Assembly (NCBI GenBank): GCA_046594105.1
Contig: JBKJQB010000184.1
Location: forward strand, 1 to 20,492
DNA from: JBDSGC01 sp046594105
GTDB lineage: Bacteria; Acidobacteriota; Thermoanaerobaculia; Gp7-AA8
DNA length: 20,492 nucleotides
Direction of reading: 5' to 3'
Each line of letters opens with the position of its first letter. Within the stretch, counting starts at the first letter, position 1. Shown piece by piece: positions 14,585 to 20,492 of the stretch. Made by a program: the position numbers and the translations under genes. The notes beneath the pieces are model-generated. The model saw only the letters and a list, made by a program, of their open reading frames with translations. It was not told the origin of the DNA and ran no database searches.

Positions 14585-16008
14585 GCGTTGCCCTCCTTCG
14601 CTTCGGCCCGATCGGCCACCGCAGGAAGAAACACCGAAGCCCGCGCTCCTCCGCCGCTGCGCGACTTCAACGACAGCGAGCCACCGTTGGCCCGGGCGAA
14701 GGCGCGGGCAATCTGGAGGCCGAGGCCGTAGCGAGGAGTATCGCTGGTCTCCGAAGGCGGGCCCGCTCCAAGACCGGAGCCGCGATCGAGCACGTCGATC
14801 CTCACCTGGCCACCATCGGCCAACGAGGCCTGCAACTCGATGGGCGCCGAGCCGACGGACGCGCGATGGGCGTTCTCAATGAGGTTCACCAGAATCTCGG
14901 CAGCGAGGGAAGGATCGACGTCCAGATCGGGACAGTCTTCGGCCACCTCTGCGGTGATGGACCGCGTGGCGCAAAGGAGGTGAAGATGCTCCCGCGCGGC
15001 CCGGAAGAGGTCCGCCGGCGGGGTCGGCTCCCGGTGCACGCCGAGGTTGCCGGACTCCAGCCGTGCCATGGCCAGCAGGTTCTCGATCCTGCGACGGAGC
15101 CGGTGCATCTCCTCATCCAGAAGATCGACGCTGTGGGCCTGTTCCGGCAGGAGGGTCCGCCGCAAGGTTCCCACCTGAAGGGTCATGGCCGTCAACGGCG
15201 TGGAGAGATCGTGGGAAACCGCACGCAGCAACGCGGTCTTGAAGTCGTCGCTGGCCTGCAGCGCCTCGACCTCGGCGCGCTCATGGATCAACGTCTCCCT
15301 CTCCACCGCAAGACCGACCAGCTTGGCCACCGACTCGACCGCCGCCGGATCGGCACGCGTCCCGTAGACCACCAGAGTCCCGTGCGTGTTCGAGCCGATG
15401 GTCACCGGGATGGTGACGTTTCGCCAGCCCGATTTTTGGCGCTCAGGCGCTGCCGCACCGCCCATCGACAAAAGTGTGTGCATCTCCCGATCTGCCGGCG
15501 ATCCAAACCAGGTGGTTTCGCTGGAGTCGCCATCTTCCCGCTCGATGATGAAGCCACCGCTGCGAGCACCCAGTGAGCCGAGCGCGCGACGAACCGCGCC
15601 ATCCAGCGAGCCCATGCCTCCACTCGCTGCGAAAAGGTCCACGCAAAGCTCATAGAGCATCAACACTTCGTTGCGACGCGCGTCGGCGTCCGCCGCGCGA
15701 TTCTGGGCCCGGAGCACCAGCTGGCTGGCGACCACACTGGCGATCAGCAGGCAGACCAGGGCGACCCAGTTCTCCCGTTCATCGATATGGAGGGTGCCGA
15801 TCGGGTTCAGGAAAAAGTAATTGAAGCAGAACGTCGCGGCCAGGGAACCGGCGGCACCGGCCAGGAACCCACGCCAGGTCGCCAGAAGCAGCACTGCGAC
15901 GAGATAAATAAATCCGGCCGTCACCGCATTGGCCTCCCATCGGGTGGCCACCGAGGAGAGCAGCAGAATCGACAGGATTCCGATCACGACTGAGGCGAGC
16001 CGTTGCAC
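14581..16008 (-). CDS. KdpD-like membrane sensor histidine kinase lacking the N-terminal Kdp/USP region
   Basis: The 475-residue inner-membrane kinase corresponds to the C-terminal half of KdpD (full KdpD is about 900 residues). Residues 5-100 contain four hydrophobic segments of the DUF4118 type, including FCFNYFFLNPIGTLHI (61-75). A GAF-like region (about 115-240) follows, then the dimerisation helix with phospho-acceptor His266 (SHDLSTPLTAM) and the ATPase domain with N box LVNLIENAHRA (373-383), DRGSGLG (408-414) and YGLGLQIA (427-434). The Walker-type KdpD domain and the USP domain are absent; a separate USP gene lies downstream. The start is GTG with TAGGAT six bases before it and no strong ribosome site. 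It overlaps the regulator gene and is divergent from kup, 151 bp away, so the gap is a candidate shared control region. Confidence 0.88.
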   Translation of the reverse strand: MQRLASVVIGILSILLLSSVATRWEANAVTAGFIYLVAVLLLATWRGFLAGAAGSLAATFCFNYFFLNPIGTLHIDERENWVALVCLLIASVVASQLVLRAQNRAADADARRNEVLMLYELCVDLFAASGGMGSLDGAVRRALGSLGARSGGFIIEREDGDSSETTWFGSPADREMHTLLSMGGAAAPERQKSGWRNVTIPVTIGSNTHGTLVVYGTRADPAAVESVAKLVGLAVERETLIHERAEVEALQASDDFKTALLRAVSHDLSTPLTAMTLQVGTLRRTLLPEQAHSVDLLDEEMHRLRRRIENLLAMARLESGNLGVHREPTPPADLFRAAREHLHLLCATRSITAEVAEDCPDLDVDPSLAAEILVNLIENAHRASVGSAPIELQASLADGGQVRIDVLDRGSGLGAGPPSETSDTPRYGLGLQIARAFARANGGSLSLKSRSGGGARASVFLPAVADRAEAKEGNA

Positions 16009-16014
16009 GCCGGC

Positions 16015-16020
16015 ATCCTA
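16015..16020 (-). promoter_or_regulatory. TAGGAT -10-like box before the KdpD-like kinase gene
   Basis: On the minus strand TAGGAT is followed by GCCGGC and then the GTG start at 16008, giving a six-base spacer. This suggests a leaderless transcript. AGGA inside the box could also serve as a ribosome site about 7 nt from the GTG, so the evidence is ambiguous. Confidence 0.35.
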
Positions 16021-16149
16021 CGCCGACGGCTCGAGATCCTGCGGACGTCACCCGGCCGAGGAGGCGCAGTGCTCAACGCACCGGCACAGCCGAAACGCGT
16101 GTACCCTATCGCGCGCGGCAGTCAGATGCAGGGTCCACCATGGTTTTCG

Positions 16150-16154
16150 GGAGG
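16150..16154 (+). promoter_or_regulatory. Ribosome binding site fixing the TTG start of kup
   Basis: GGAGG, preceded by another G, stands five bases before TTG at 16160. It decides the start: the frame is open far upstream from 15929, but that extension lies antisense to the kinase gene and has no Kup homology. Confidence 0.8.
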
Positions 16155-16159
16155 CAGAT

Positions 16160-18046
16160 TTGAGCACACACACAGAGCAGCCGAAGGGCAAGCGCCTGGC
16201 CGTTCTGAGCCTCACCGCCATGGGGATCGTTTACGGTGATCTCGGTACCAGTCCCCTCTACTCGATGCGGGAATGCTTCTACGGGTCCCACCCTGTCCCG
16301 GTCACGCCACAAAACGTCTATGGGGTCCTGTCGGTCATCGTCTGGTCGCTGGTCATCATCGTCACCCTCAAATACAACGTGTACGTCCTGCGCTTCGACA
16401 ATCGCGGCGAGGGCGGAATCCTGGCGCTGCTGGGACTGGTCGGTACGGAGAAAAAGCGGTCCCCTCGGCTCAAGAGCTTTCTTACCCTAATCGGGGTGTT
16501 CGGGGCATCACTGCTTTATGGCGACGGCATGATCACACCGGCCATCTCCGTCCTAAGCGCCGTGGAAGGGCTGGACATCGCAACGCCCTTTTTCAAGCCT
16601 TACATCATCCCGCTGACCTTGATCATTCTGGTCGTGCTGTTCTTCTTTCAGCGCAAGGGAACCGCAGGCGTGGGCGCCGTGTTTGGTCCCATCATCCTGA
16701 CGTGGTTTCTGGTGCTCGCTGCCCTGGGCATCGGAGGAATCCTCCGGGAGCCGTCGGTGCTCCGCGCGCTGAACCCGATGTACGCCATTCACTTTTTTGC
16801 CAACAACGGGATGCGTGGCTTTCTGGTGCTCGGTGCAATCTTTCTGGTTGCTACCGGAGGTGAGGCCCTCTACGCCGATCTCGGCCACTTCGGTTTGAAA
16901 CCCATTCAGATCGACTGGTTCAGCATCGTGGCCCCCTCGCTTCTTCTCAATTATTTCGGACAGGGGGCGCTCTTGATCCGGCAGCCCTCCGCTGCCCACA
17001 ATCCTTTCTATCTTCTCGCGCCGAGCTGGGCGCTTTACCCGCTGGTGATCCTGGCCACCTTCGCCACGGTGATCGCCTCCCAGGCCATCATCTCCGGTGT
17101 CTTCTCGCTGACCCGGCAAGCCATCCAGCTAGGCTATCTGCCTCGGATGGAGGTCATCCACACCTCCAGTGCGGAGTCAGGACAGATCTATCTGCCCTCA
17201 GTGAACTGGGCCCTGATGGTCGCTACCATGACTCTGGTCCTCGGCTTCAAGACTTCCACGCACCTCGCCTCCGCCTACGGGATCGCCGTCAGTACGACCA
17301 TGGTCATCACCACGATCCTGGCCTACTTCGCCTCCCGCGAGGTGCTGCAATGGAGCAGGCCTCTAGCCATCCTGGTCACCAGCGGATTCCTGATTTTCGA
17401 TCTTGCCTTCTTCGGCGCCAACCTGGCCAAGATCAAAGAGGGCGGATGGTTTCCGCTCCTGGTTGCTGCACTCGTGCTGACCATCATGCTGACGTGGCGC
17501 ACCGGTCGGGCCATCCTCAACGACCGTTTGCGCGAAGGCTCGCTGTCCGTGGAGCTGTTCCTGCAATCGTTGCGCAAATCGGCGCCGGTGCGGGTTCCCG
17601 GAACGGCCGTTTTCATGACCCGCGCCGATTCCGGCATTCCCTCGGCCCTGCTGCATAGCCTCAAGCACTACAAGGTCCTTCATAAGAATGTGGTACTGCT
17701 CTCCGTACTCTCCGAAGAGGTCTCGCAGATTCCGGACGAGGAGCGACATTCGGTGGAGGCATTGGGCGAGGGCCTGTTCCGCGTGATCGTGCGCTATGGG
17801 TTCATGGAGGAGCCGGTCATCCCCGCTCTGCTGGAGAAGATCAGCACTCCCGAATTGCAGTTCGATCCTGCCCAGACCTCGTACTTCCTCGGCCGGGAGA
17901 CGCTGATCGTCACCAACCGACCCGGTATGGCCAAGTGGCGCGAGCACCTCTTCGCCTCCATGGCCCGCAACGCCAGCAGCGCCAGCCGCTTCTTCGACCT
18001 GCCGGCAAACCGGGTGGTGGAACTGGGCGCGCAGATCGAGTTCTGA
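16160..18046 (+). CDS. kup: Kup low-affinity potassium uptake protein
   Basis: This is a proton-coupled K+ importer of the KUP/HAK/KT family in the inner membrane. The chosen TTG start gives 628 residues, close to the usual 620-630. Twelve or so hydrophobic segments fill about residues 15-455, and a soluble tail follows. Family signatures are strong: MGIVYGDLGTSPLY near the N-terminus, FDNRGEGGILALLGL, LLYGDGMITPAISVLSAVEGL region, GGEALYADLGHFG, LNYFGQGALL, and GTAVFMT in the C-terminal domain. The ribosome site GGGAGG is excellent. The gene is divergent from the KdpD-like/KdpE-like pair, which suggests control by that system through the shared 151-bp gap; a weak TACCCT box lies at 16102-16107. 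Downstream is the long repeat-rich non-coding stretch. A half copy of the GTCATCCTGA repeat and a GCCGGC hairpin follow the stop. Confidence 0.95.
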   Translation: MSTHTEQPKGKRLAVLSLTAMGIVYGDLGTSPLYSMRECFYGSHPVPVTPQNVYGVLSVIVWSLVIIVTLKYNVYVLRFDNRGEGGILALLGLVGTEKKRSPRLKSFLTLIGVFGASLLYGDGMITPAISVLSAVEGLDIATPFFKPYIIPLTLIILVVLFFFQRKGTAGVGAVFGPIILTWFLVLAALGIGGILREPSVLRALNPMYAIHFFANNGMRGFLVLGAIFLVATGGEALYADLGHFGLKPIQIDWFSIVAPSLLLNYFGQGALLIRQPSAAHNPFYLLAPSWALYPLVILATFATVIASQAIISGVFSLTRQAIQLGYLPRMEVIHTSSAESGQIYLPSVNWALMVATMTLVLGFKTSTHLASAYGIAVSTTMVITTILAYFASREVLQWSRPLAILVTSGFLIFDLAFFGANLAKIKEGGWFPLLVAALVLTIMLTWRTGRAILNDRLREGSLSVELFLQSLRKSAPVRVPGTAVFMTRADSGIPSALLHSLKHYKVLHKNVVLLSVLSEEVSQIPDEERHSVEALGEGLFRVIVRYGFMEEPVIPALLEKISTPELQFDPAQTSYFLGRETLIVTNRPGMAKWREHLFASMARNASSASRFFDLPANRVVELGAQIEF

Positions 18047-18050
18047 GGTT

Positions 18051-18086
18051 GAGCCGGCTGTCATCCTGAATCGCCGGCGCCGGCTT
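18051..18086 (+). repeat. GCCGGC hairpin just after kup
   Basis: GAGCCGGC (18051-18058) can pair with GCCGGCTT (18079-18086), including one G-U pair, around a 20-nt loop. It is five bases after the kup stop. It may protect or end the transcript, but there is no T-tract, so I do not call it an intrinsic terminator. Confidence 0.45.
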
Positions 18087-18163
18087 CCAAACACCCTCAC
18101 GTTGTTGCGGGTTTGCGAGCGCATCCGCTGCTGGAATCAAGGAGCTGAAACTCCGATCTGTCC

Positions 18164-18401
18164 GCGATCAGCCCGCGTCAGCGGGCGCAAGAATGTAGCC
18201 CCCGGCGCCAGCCGGGGGATTGCGCCCCAGTCAGAAACGAGCCCGCGTAGCGGGCGACAGAAAGGCAACGAAGTCGGCCTGCGATCCAACTCCAGACCTG
18301 TTCTGCCGCCCGCTACGCGCGCTCGTCACGTGAGGCTCCTCGTTCCCCCGGCTCGCGCCGGGGGCCAAATTCTTGCGCCGGCTACGCCGGCTCTGGATCG
18401 C
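18164..18401. repeat. REPIN-like pair of inverted ~100-nt units
   Basis: Unit 18164-18262 and the reverse complement of 18301-18401 align over their whole length, separated by a 38-nt centre. The best blocks are 18184-18208 against 18355-18379 (23 of 25 match) and 18244-18262 against 18301-18319 (18 of 19 match). Each unit holds its own hairpins, for example GCCCGCGTCAGCGGGC, CCCCCGGCGCCAGCCGGGGG and GCCCGCGTAGCGGGC. The whole could fold as one long branched structure. It resembles REP doublets moved by RAYT transposases, but no RAYT gene is present. Confidence 0.8.
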
Positions 18402-18418
18402 ACCGTCCCTTTCTCTCG

Positions 18419-18448
18419 CGTAGCGCCGGCAAGGATGCCGGCGCTACG
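18419..18448. repeat. Perfect 12-bp-stem hairpin, CGTAGCGCCGGC type
   Basis: CGTAGCGCCGGC (18419-18430), loop AAGGAT, then GCCGGCGCTACG (18437-18448), an exact reverse complement. The core GCCGGC-loop-GCCGGC recurs three times at 20373-20471, with half a copy (AGGATGCCGGCGTTACG) near 2236-2252. Confidence 0.8.
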
Positions 18449-18489
18449 TTCGCTTCGCTCAGAACCACGGAGCGCACGCGACTGAAGCG

Positions 18490-18537
18490 AAAATCGTGGC
18501 GGACGCTGTGCGAACCAACGCCGCCGGCCGTGCCGGC
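18490..18537 (-). repeat. Dispersed 48-bp repeat, reverse copy
   Basis: On the minus strand this reads GCCGGCACGGCCGGCGGCG to CCGCCACGATTTT, matching 13803-13850 at 46 of 48 positions. Its first base is the last base of the TAG stop of the binding-protein gene, so the repeat abuts that gene's end as the diverged copy does at 6575. Confidence 0.85.
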
Positions 18538-19682
18538 TACGGCTGGACCCATCCGGCGAACTTTGTGGTCCCGCCTTCGATCTTGATCATCGCTACCGGC
18601 TTGATCGGATCGCGATCGGGGCCCATGGTGATGACGCCGGACACGCCCTGAAAATCTTTGGTCGTGGCGATCTGATCGCGAATGGCCTTGCGATCCAGCG
18701 AGCCCGCTCTCTTGATGGATTCCACCAGGATGCGCAATGCGTCGTATCCCAGTGCTGCATTGGCCTCCGGGCTCTTCCCGTAGCGCTTGCGGATCTCACC
18801 GACGAACTTCTGCACCGTAGGTCGCGCTTCGTCGAAATAGTAATGATCGGAAAAATAGGAGCCCTCCACCGACTTGCCGCCGATGGCAATGACCGTGGGT
18901 GAGTCCCAACCGTCGCCGCCCACCATGGGAACGGTGATGCCGAGGTCGCGGGCCTGGATGGCGATCTGGCCGGCGTCGGTGTAGAAGCCGGGGATGAACA
19001 GGACCTCAGGATTCGTCGACTTGATTGCGGTGAGCTGCGAACGGATATCGCTGTCGCCTCCGCTGTAGTTCTGCTGGACCAGGATCTTCCCGCCCAATGC
19101 CCCGAACTCTTTCGTGAAGACCTCAGCCAGCCCCACTGAGTAGTCGCTGCGGTTGTCGCGAAGGATGGCCGCCTTGGTCAGCTTCAGCGAGTTGCGCACG
19201 AACGCCGCGAGTGCTTTCCCCTGGTACGGGTCGGTGAAGCAGACCCGGAAGATGTAATCGCCCTTCTTCGTCACGTTCGGATTGGTCGACGACGGGGAGA
19301 TCATCGGGACCTTGCTGGCCTGGCAGATTGGAGCCGCCGCCAGCGACTGGTTCGAGGAGTTCTCCCCGATCACGGCGATCACATTGTTGCTGGTGATCAG
19401 TTTGGTGACCACGGAGGCCGCTTCCTCTGCCTTCCCCTGGTCGTCCTCGACCACCAGTCGGATCTTTCTGCCGAGGACTCCGCCGCTGGCGTTGATCTCC
19501 TCGGCGGCCAGGGTCACGCCCTGCAGTGTGGCCTTGCCGAAGGAGGCCTCACCACCGGTCAAGGCCGCGTAGACCCCCACTGGAATATCGCTCGCGACCG
19601 CTGCCGTTTGAGCCTCGCGGCCGGGGTGGCAGGCCGTCAAGAAGATCCCCGCGGCCGCCAGCCAATACCCTGCTCGATTCAC
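18537..19682 (-). CDS. LivJ-type ABC transporter substrate-binding lipoprotein (orphan)
   Basis: The 381-residue periplasmic binding protein is of the branched-chain amino-acid (type I, LivJ/LivK) family. It starts with a lipoprotein signal peptide whose lipobox LTAC gives lipidated Cys18. The mature part shows family features: IPVGVYAALTGG, GGVLGRKIRLVVEDDQG, VIAVIGENSS, VPMISPSSTNPNVT and, late, GYDALRILVESIKRAG. The start is GTG with AAGGTG five bases upstream. No permease or ATPase genes adjoin: downstream is the repeat stretch and upstream is divergent efp. It is therefore an orphan component, or its partners lie elsewhere. The ligand may be a branched-chain or other amino acid, amide or small aromatic; it cannot be told from sequence alone. 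A sensory role feeding a receptor is possible. Confidence 0.9.
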   Translation of the reverse strand: MNRAGYWLAAAGIFLTACHPGREAQTAAVASDIPVGVYAALTGGEASFGKATLQGVTLAAEEINASGGVLGRKIRLVVEDDQGKAEEAASVVTKLITSNNVIAVIGENSSNQSLAAAPICQASKVPMISPSSTNPNVTKKGDYIFRVCFTDPYQGKALAAFVRNSLKLTKAAILRDNRSDYSVGLAEVFTKEFGALGGKILVQQNYSGGDSDIRSQLTAIKSTNPEVLFIPGFYTDAGQIAIQARDLGITVPMVGGDGWDSPTVIAIGGKSVEGSYFSDHYYFDEARPTVQKFVGEIRKRYGKSPEANAALGYDALRILVESIKRAGSLDRKAIRDQIATTKDFQGVSGVITMGPDRDPIKPVAMIKIEGGTTKFAGWVQP

Positions 19683-19706
19683 GTTTCACCTTTTCCCCGC
19701 AGCGAC

Positions 19707-19712
19707 TAGAAT
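19707..19712 (+). promoter_or_regulatory. TAGAAT -10-like box in the efp upstream gap
   Basis: TAGAAT stands 68 nt before the efp ATG, in the 98-bp gap between efp and the divergent binding-protein gene, and would give a leader of about 60 nt. No strong -35 is visible. Support is weak. Confidence 0.3.
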
Positions 19713-19780
19713 TGCCGCCGCTCCATCCGAAGCGCATTGAAACGCGCCGAGTTTAACTCAGCGAAAGGATTCACCTTCCC

Positions 19781-20338
19781 ATGCAGGCCAACGATCTCCG
19801 CAGAGGCATGGTCATCAAGTTCAACGGTGACCTTTGTAAGGTTCTCGAATTCAACCACCACACTCCCGGGAACCTGCGGGCCATGGTGCAGGCCAAGCTG
19901 CGCAATCTGCGCACCGGCAACCAGATTGACCATCGCTTCCGCTCCCAGGACGAGATCGAGCAGGCCTACATCAGCCAGCACGAGATGGAGTACCTCTACT
20001 CCGACGGCGAAGCGCATCACTTCATGAACACCGAAAACTACGAGCAGGTGGAGATCGCCGGGGCCGACCTTGGCGACGCCGCCCCCTGGCTGGCCTCAGG
20101 CACCAAGCTGCAGGTTCAGTTTTACGAAAACAAGCCGCTGGGCATCGAACTGCCGAAGACCGTGCGTGCCAAGATCGTGGAAACGCAGCCGATGATGAAG
20201 GGCGCTACCGCCTCGGCCTCTTACAAGCCGGCCGTCCTCGAAAACGGCGTCACGGTGCTGGTCCCTCCCTTCGTCACCGAGGGGGAAGAGATCATCGTCG
20301 ACCCCAGCGAAAACCGCTACATCGAACGCGCCAAGTAA
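19781..20338 (+). CDS. efp: Translation elongation factor P (Asn-tipped loop)
   Basis: EF-P binds the ribosome between the P and E sites and relieves stalling at consecutive prolines. The 185-residue length is normal. Domain I (1-64) includes RRGMVIKFNGDLCKVLEF; the S1-like domains follow and end with EGEEIIVDPSENRYIERA. The ATG is preceded by GAAAGGA about 11 nt upstream. The tip of the domain I loop reads HHTPGNLRA: Asn31 occupies the place of the Lys modified by EpmA/EpmB or YmfI-type pathways, or the Arg rhamnosylated by EarP. No modification gene is in the window. The gene is monocistronic here, divergent from the binding-protein gene, and followed by GCCGGC hairpins. The identity is certain; whether the protein is modified is unknown. 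Confidence 0.97.
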   Translation: MQANDLRRGMVIKFNGDLCKVLEFNHHTPGNLRAMVQAKLRNLRTGNQIDHRFRSQDEIEQAYISQHEMEYLYSDGEAHHFMNTENYEQVEIAGADLGDAAPWLASGTKLQVQFYENKPLGIELPKTVRAKIVETQPMMKGATASASYKPAVLENGVTVLVPPFVTEGEEIIVDPSENRYIERAK

Positions 20339-20372
20339 GGGCGATACGCGCTCGGGTTGCGCCTTTCGGAAC

Positions 20373-20471
20373 GCCGGCATCCTGCCGGCCGGGGCGTCGG
20401 CTTCCAGCCGGCGATACTGGGCGAGTTCCCGCCGGCAAGATGCCGGCGGACCGGCCGGCAAAGATGCCGGC
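20373..20471. repeat. Array of GCCGGC hairpins after efp
   Basis: Three short hairpins have GCCGGC arms: 20373-20389 (loop ATCCT), 20429-20449 (8-bp stem CCGCCGGC/GCCGGCGG, loop AAGAT) and 20454-20471 (loop AAAGAT). The first has the opposite loop orientation from the other two, so the set forms an inverted arrangement. TCGGCTTCCAGCCGGCGA lies between them. The array begins 34 bp after the efp stop and runs toward the window edge, where it may continue. Confidence 0.75.
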
Positions 20472-20492
20472 GCTCCGAAAACCTGCGCTCAC

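Larger units (their letters stand above)
18047..18536. other. 490-bp non-coding stretch filled with palindromes
   Basis: No supported gene lies here. In order: a GAGCCGGC/GCCGGCTT hairpin (18051-18086) that includes the half repeat GTCATCCTGA (18059-18068); about 75 bp without obvious structure (18088-18163); a pair of inverted ~100-nt units (18164-18401); a 12-bp-stem hairpin (18419-18448); and a reverse copy of the 48-bp dispersed repeat (18490-18537). Short frames across the stretch have no homology I recognise. It separates convergent kup and the binding-protein gene, so it would be transcribed as a 3' region from both sides if no terminator acts earlier. Confidence 0.75.

Noticed and set aside
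15929..16159. N-terminal extension of Kup by 77 codons
   Set aside because: It overlaps the divergent kinase gene, lacks Kup homology, and a strong GGGAGG site marks the TTG at 16160.
18087..18500. Small open frames in the repeat stretch, such as 18102-18485 (+)
   Set aside because: The translation is made of palindrome-derived Arg/Pro/Ala-rich sequence without homology or a ribosome site.
18047..18536. CRISPR array in the repeat-rich stretch
   Set aside because: The repeats are palindromic and inverted, not regularly spaced direct repeats with unique spacers.

Overview
The window is high-GC bacterial chromosome with no phage, plasmid, CRISPR or tRNA signal that I can see. Inner-membrane sensor kinase and transport genes, a lipoprotein-type binding protein, a YpdA-type flavoenzyme and GCCGGC-rich intergenic palindromes fit an uncultured Gram-negative outside Proteobacteria. 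Acidobacteriota is my best guess, at low to moderate confidence. Fourteen protein genes are supported, the first cut by the window edge.

Layout. (1) 3-908 (+): 3' part of a YpdA-type disulfide reductase, then a 'GTCATCCTGA' inverted repeat. (2) 3708-1137 (-): a metabolic operon of a trans-sulfuration PLP enzyme, a 96-residue CPCC/coiled-coil protein of unknown function, and an arginase/agmatinase-family ureohydrolase. (3) 3737-11317 (+): a cyclic-di-GMP block holding REC-degenerate GGDEF-EAL (phosphodiesterase), REC-GGDEF (diguanylate cyclase), a small M50 intramembrane protease, and a 1269-residue PAS/GAF/PAS4/GGDEF/EAL protein with both catalytic signatures intact. (4) 11333-18046: a potassium-type locus. 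On the minus strand lie a KdpD-like membrane kinase lacking the N-terminal Kdp domain, a KdpE-like regulator (GTGA overlap), a free-standing KdpD-type USP domain and a KimA-like APC permease (GTGA overlap). Kup is transcribed divergently. No KdpFABC genes are present. (5) 18047-18536: a 490-bp non-coding stretch almost filled with nested palindromes and repeats. (6) 19682-18537 (-): an orphan LivJ-type binding lipoprotein, divergent from efp (19781-20338, +). The EF-P has Asn where the modified Lys/Arg normally sits. The window ends in GCCGGC hairpins.

How parts may work together. The K+ locus looks like Kdp signalling parts rewired to Kup- and KimA-type carriers. The c-di-GMP block puts synthesis and breakdown enzymes with different inputs side by side. 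The most interesting non-gene features are a REPIN-like pair of inverted ~100-nt units at 18164-18401 and a 48-bp repeat family with three copies, two of them flush with a TAG stop codon. All six genes from 11.3 to 19.7 kb start with GTG or TTG, while the others with a visible start use ATG. Several starts lie 6-8 nt behind a TANNNT box, suggesting leaderless transcripts.
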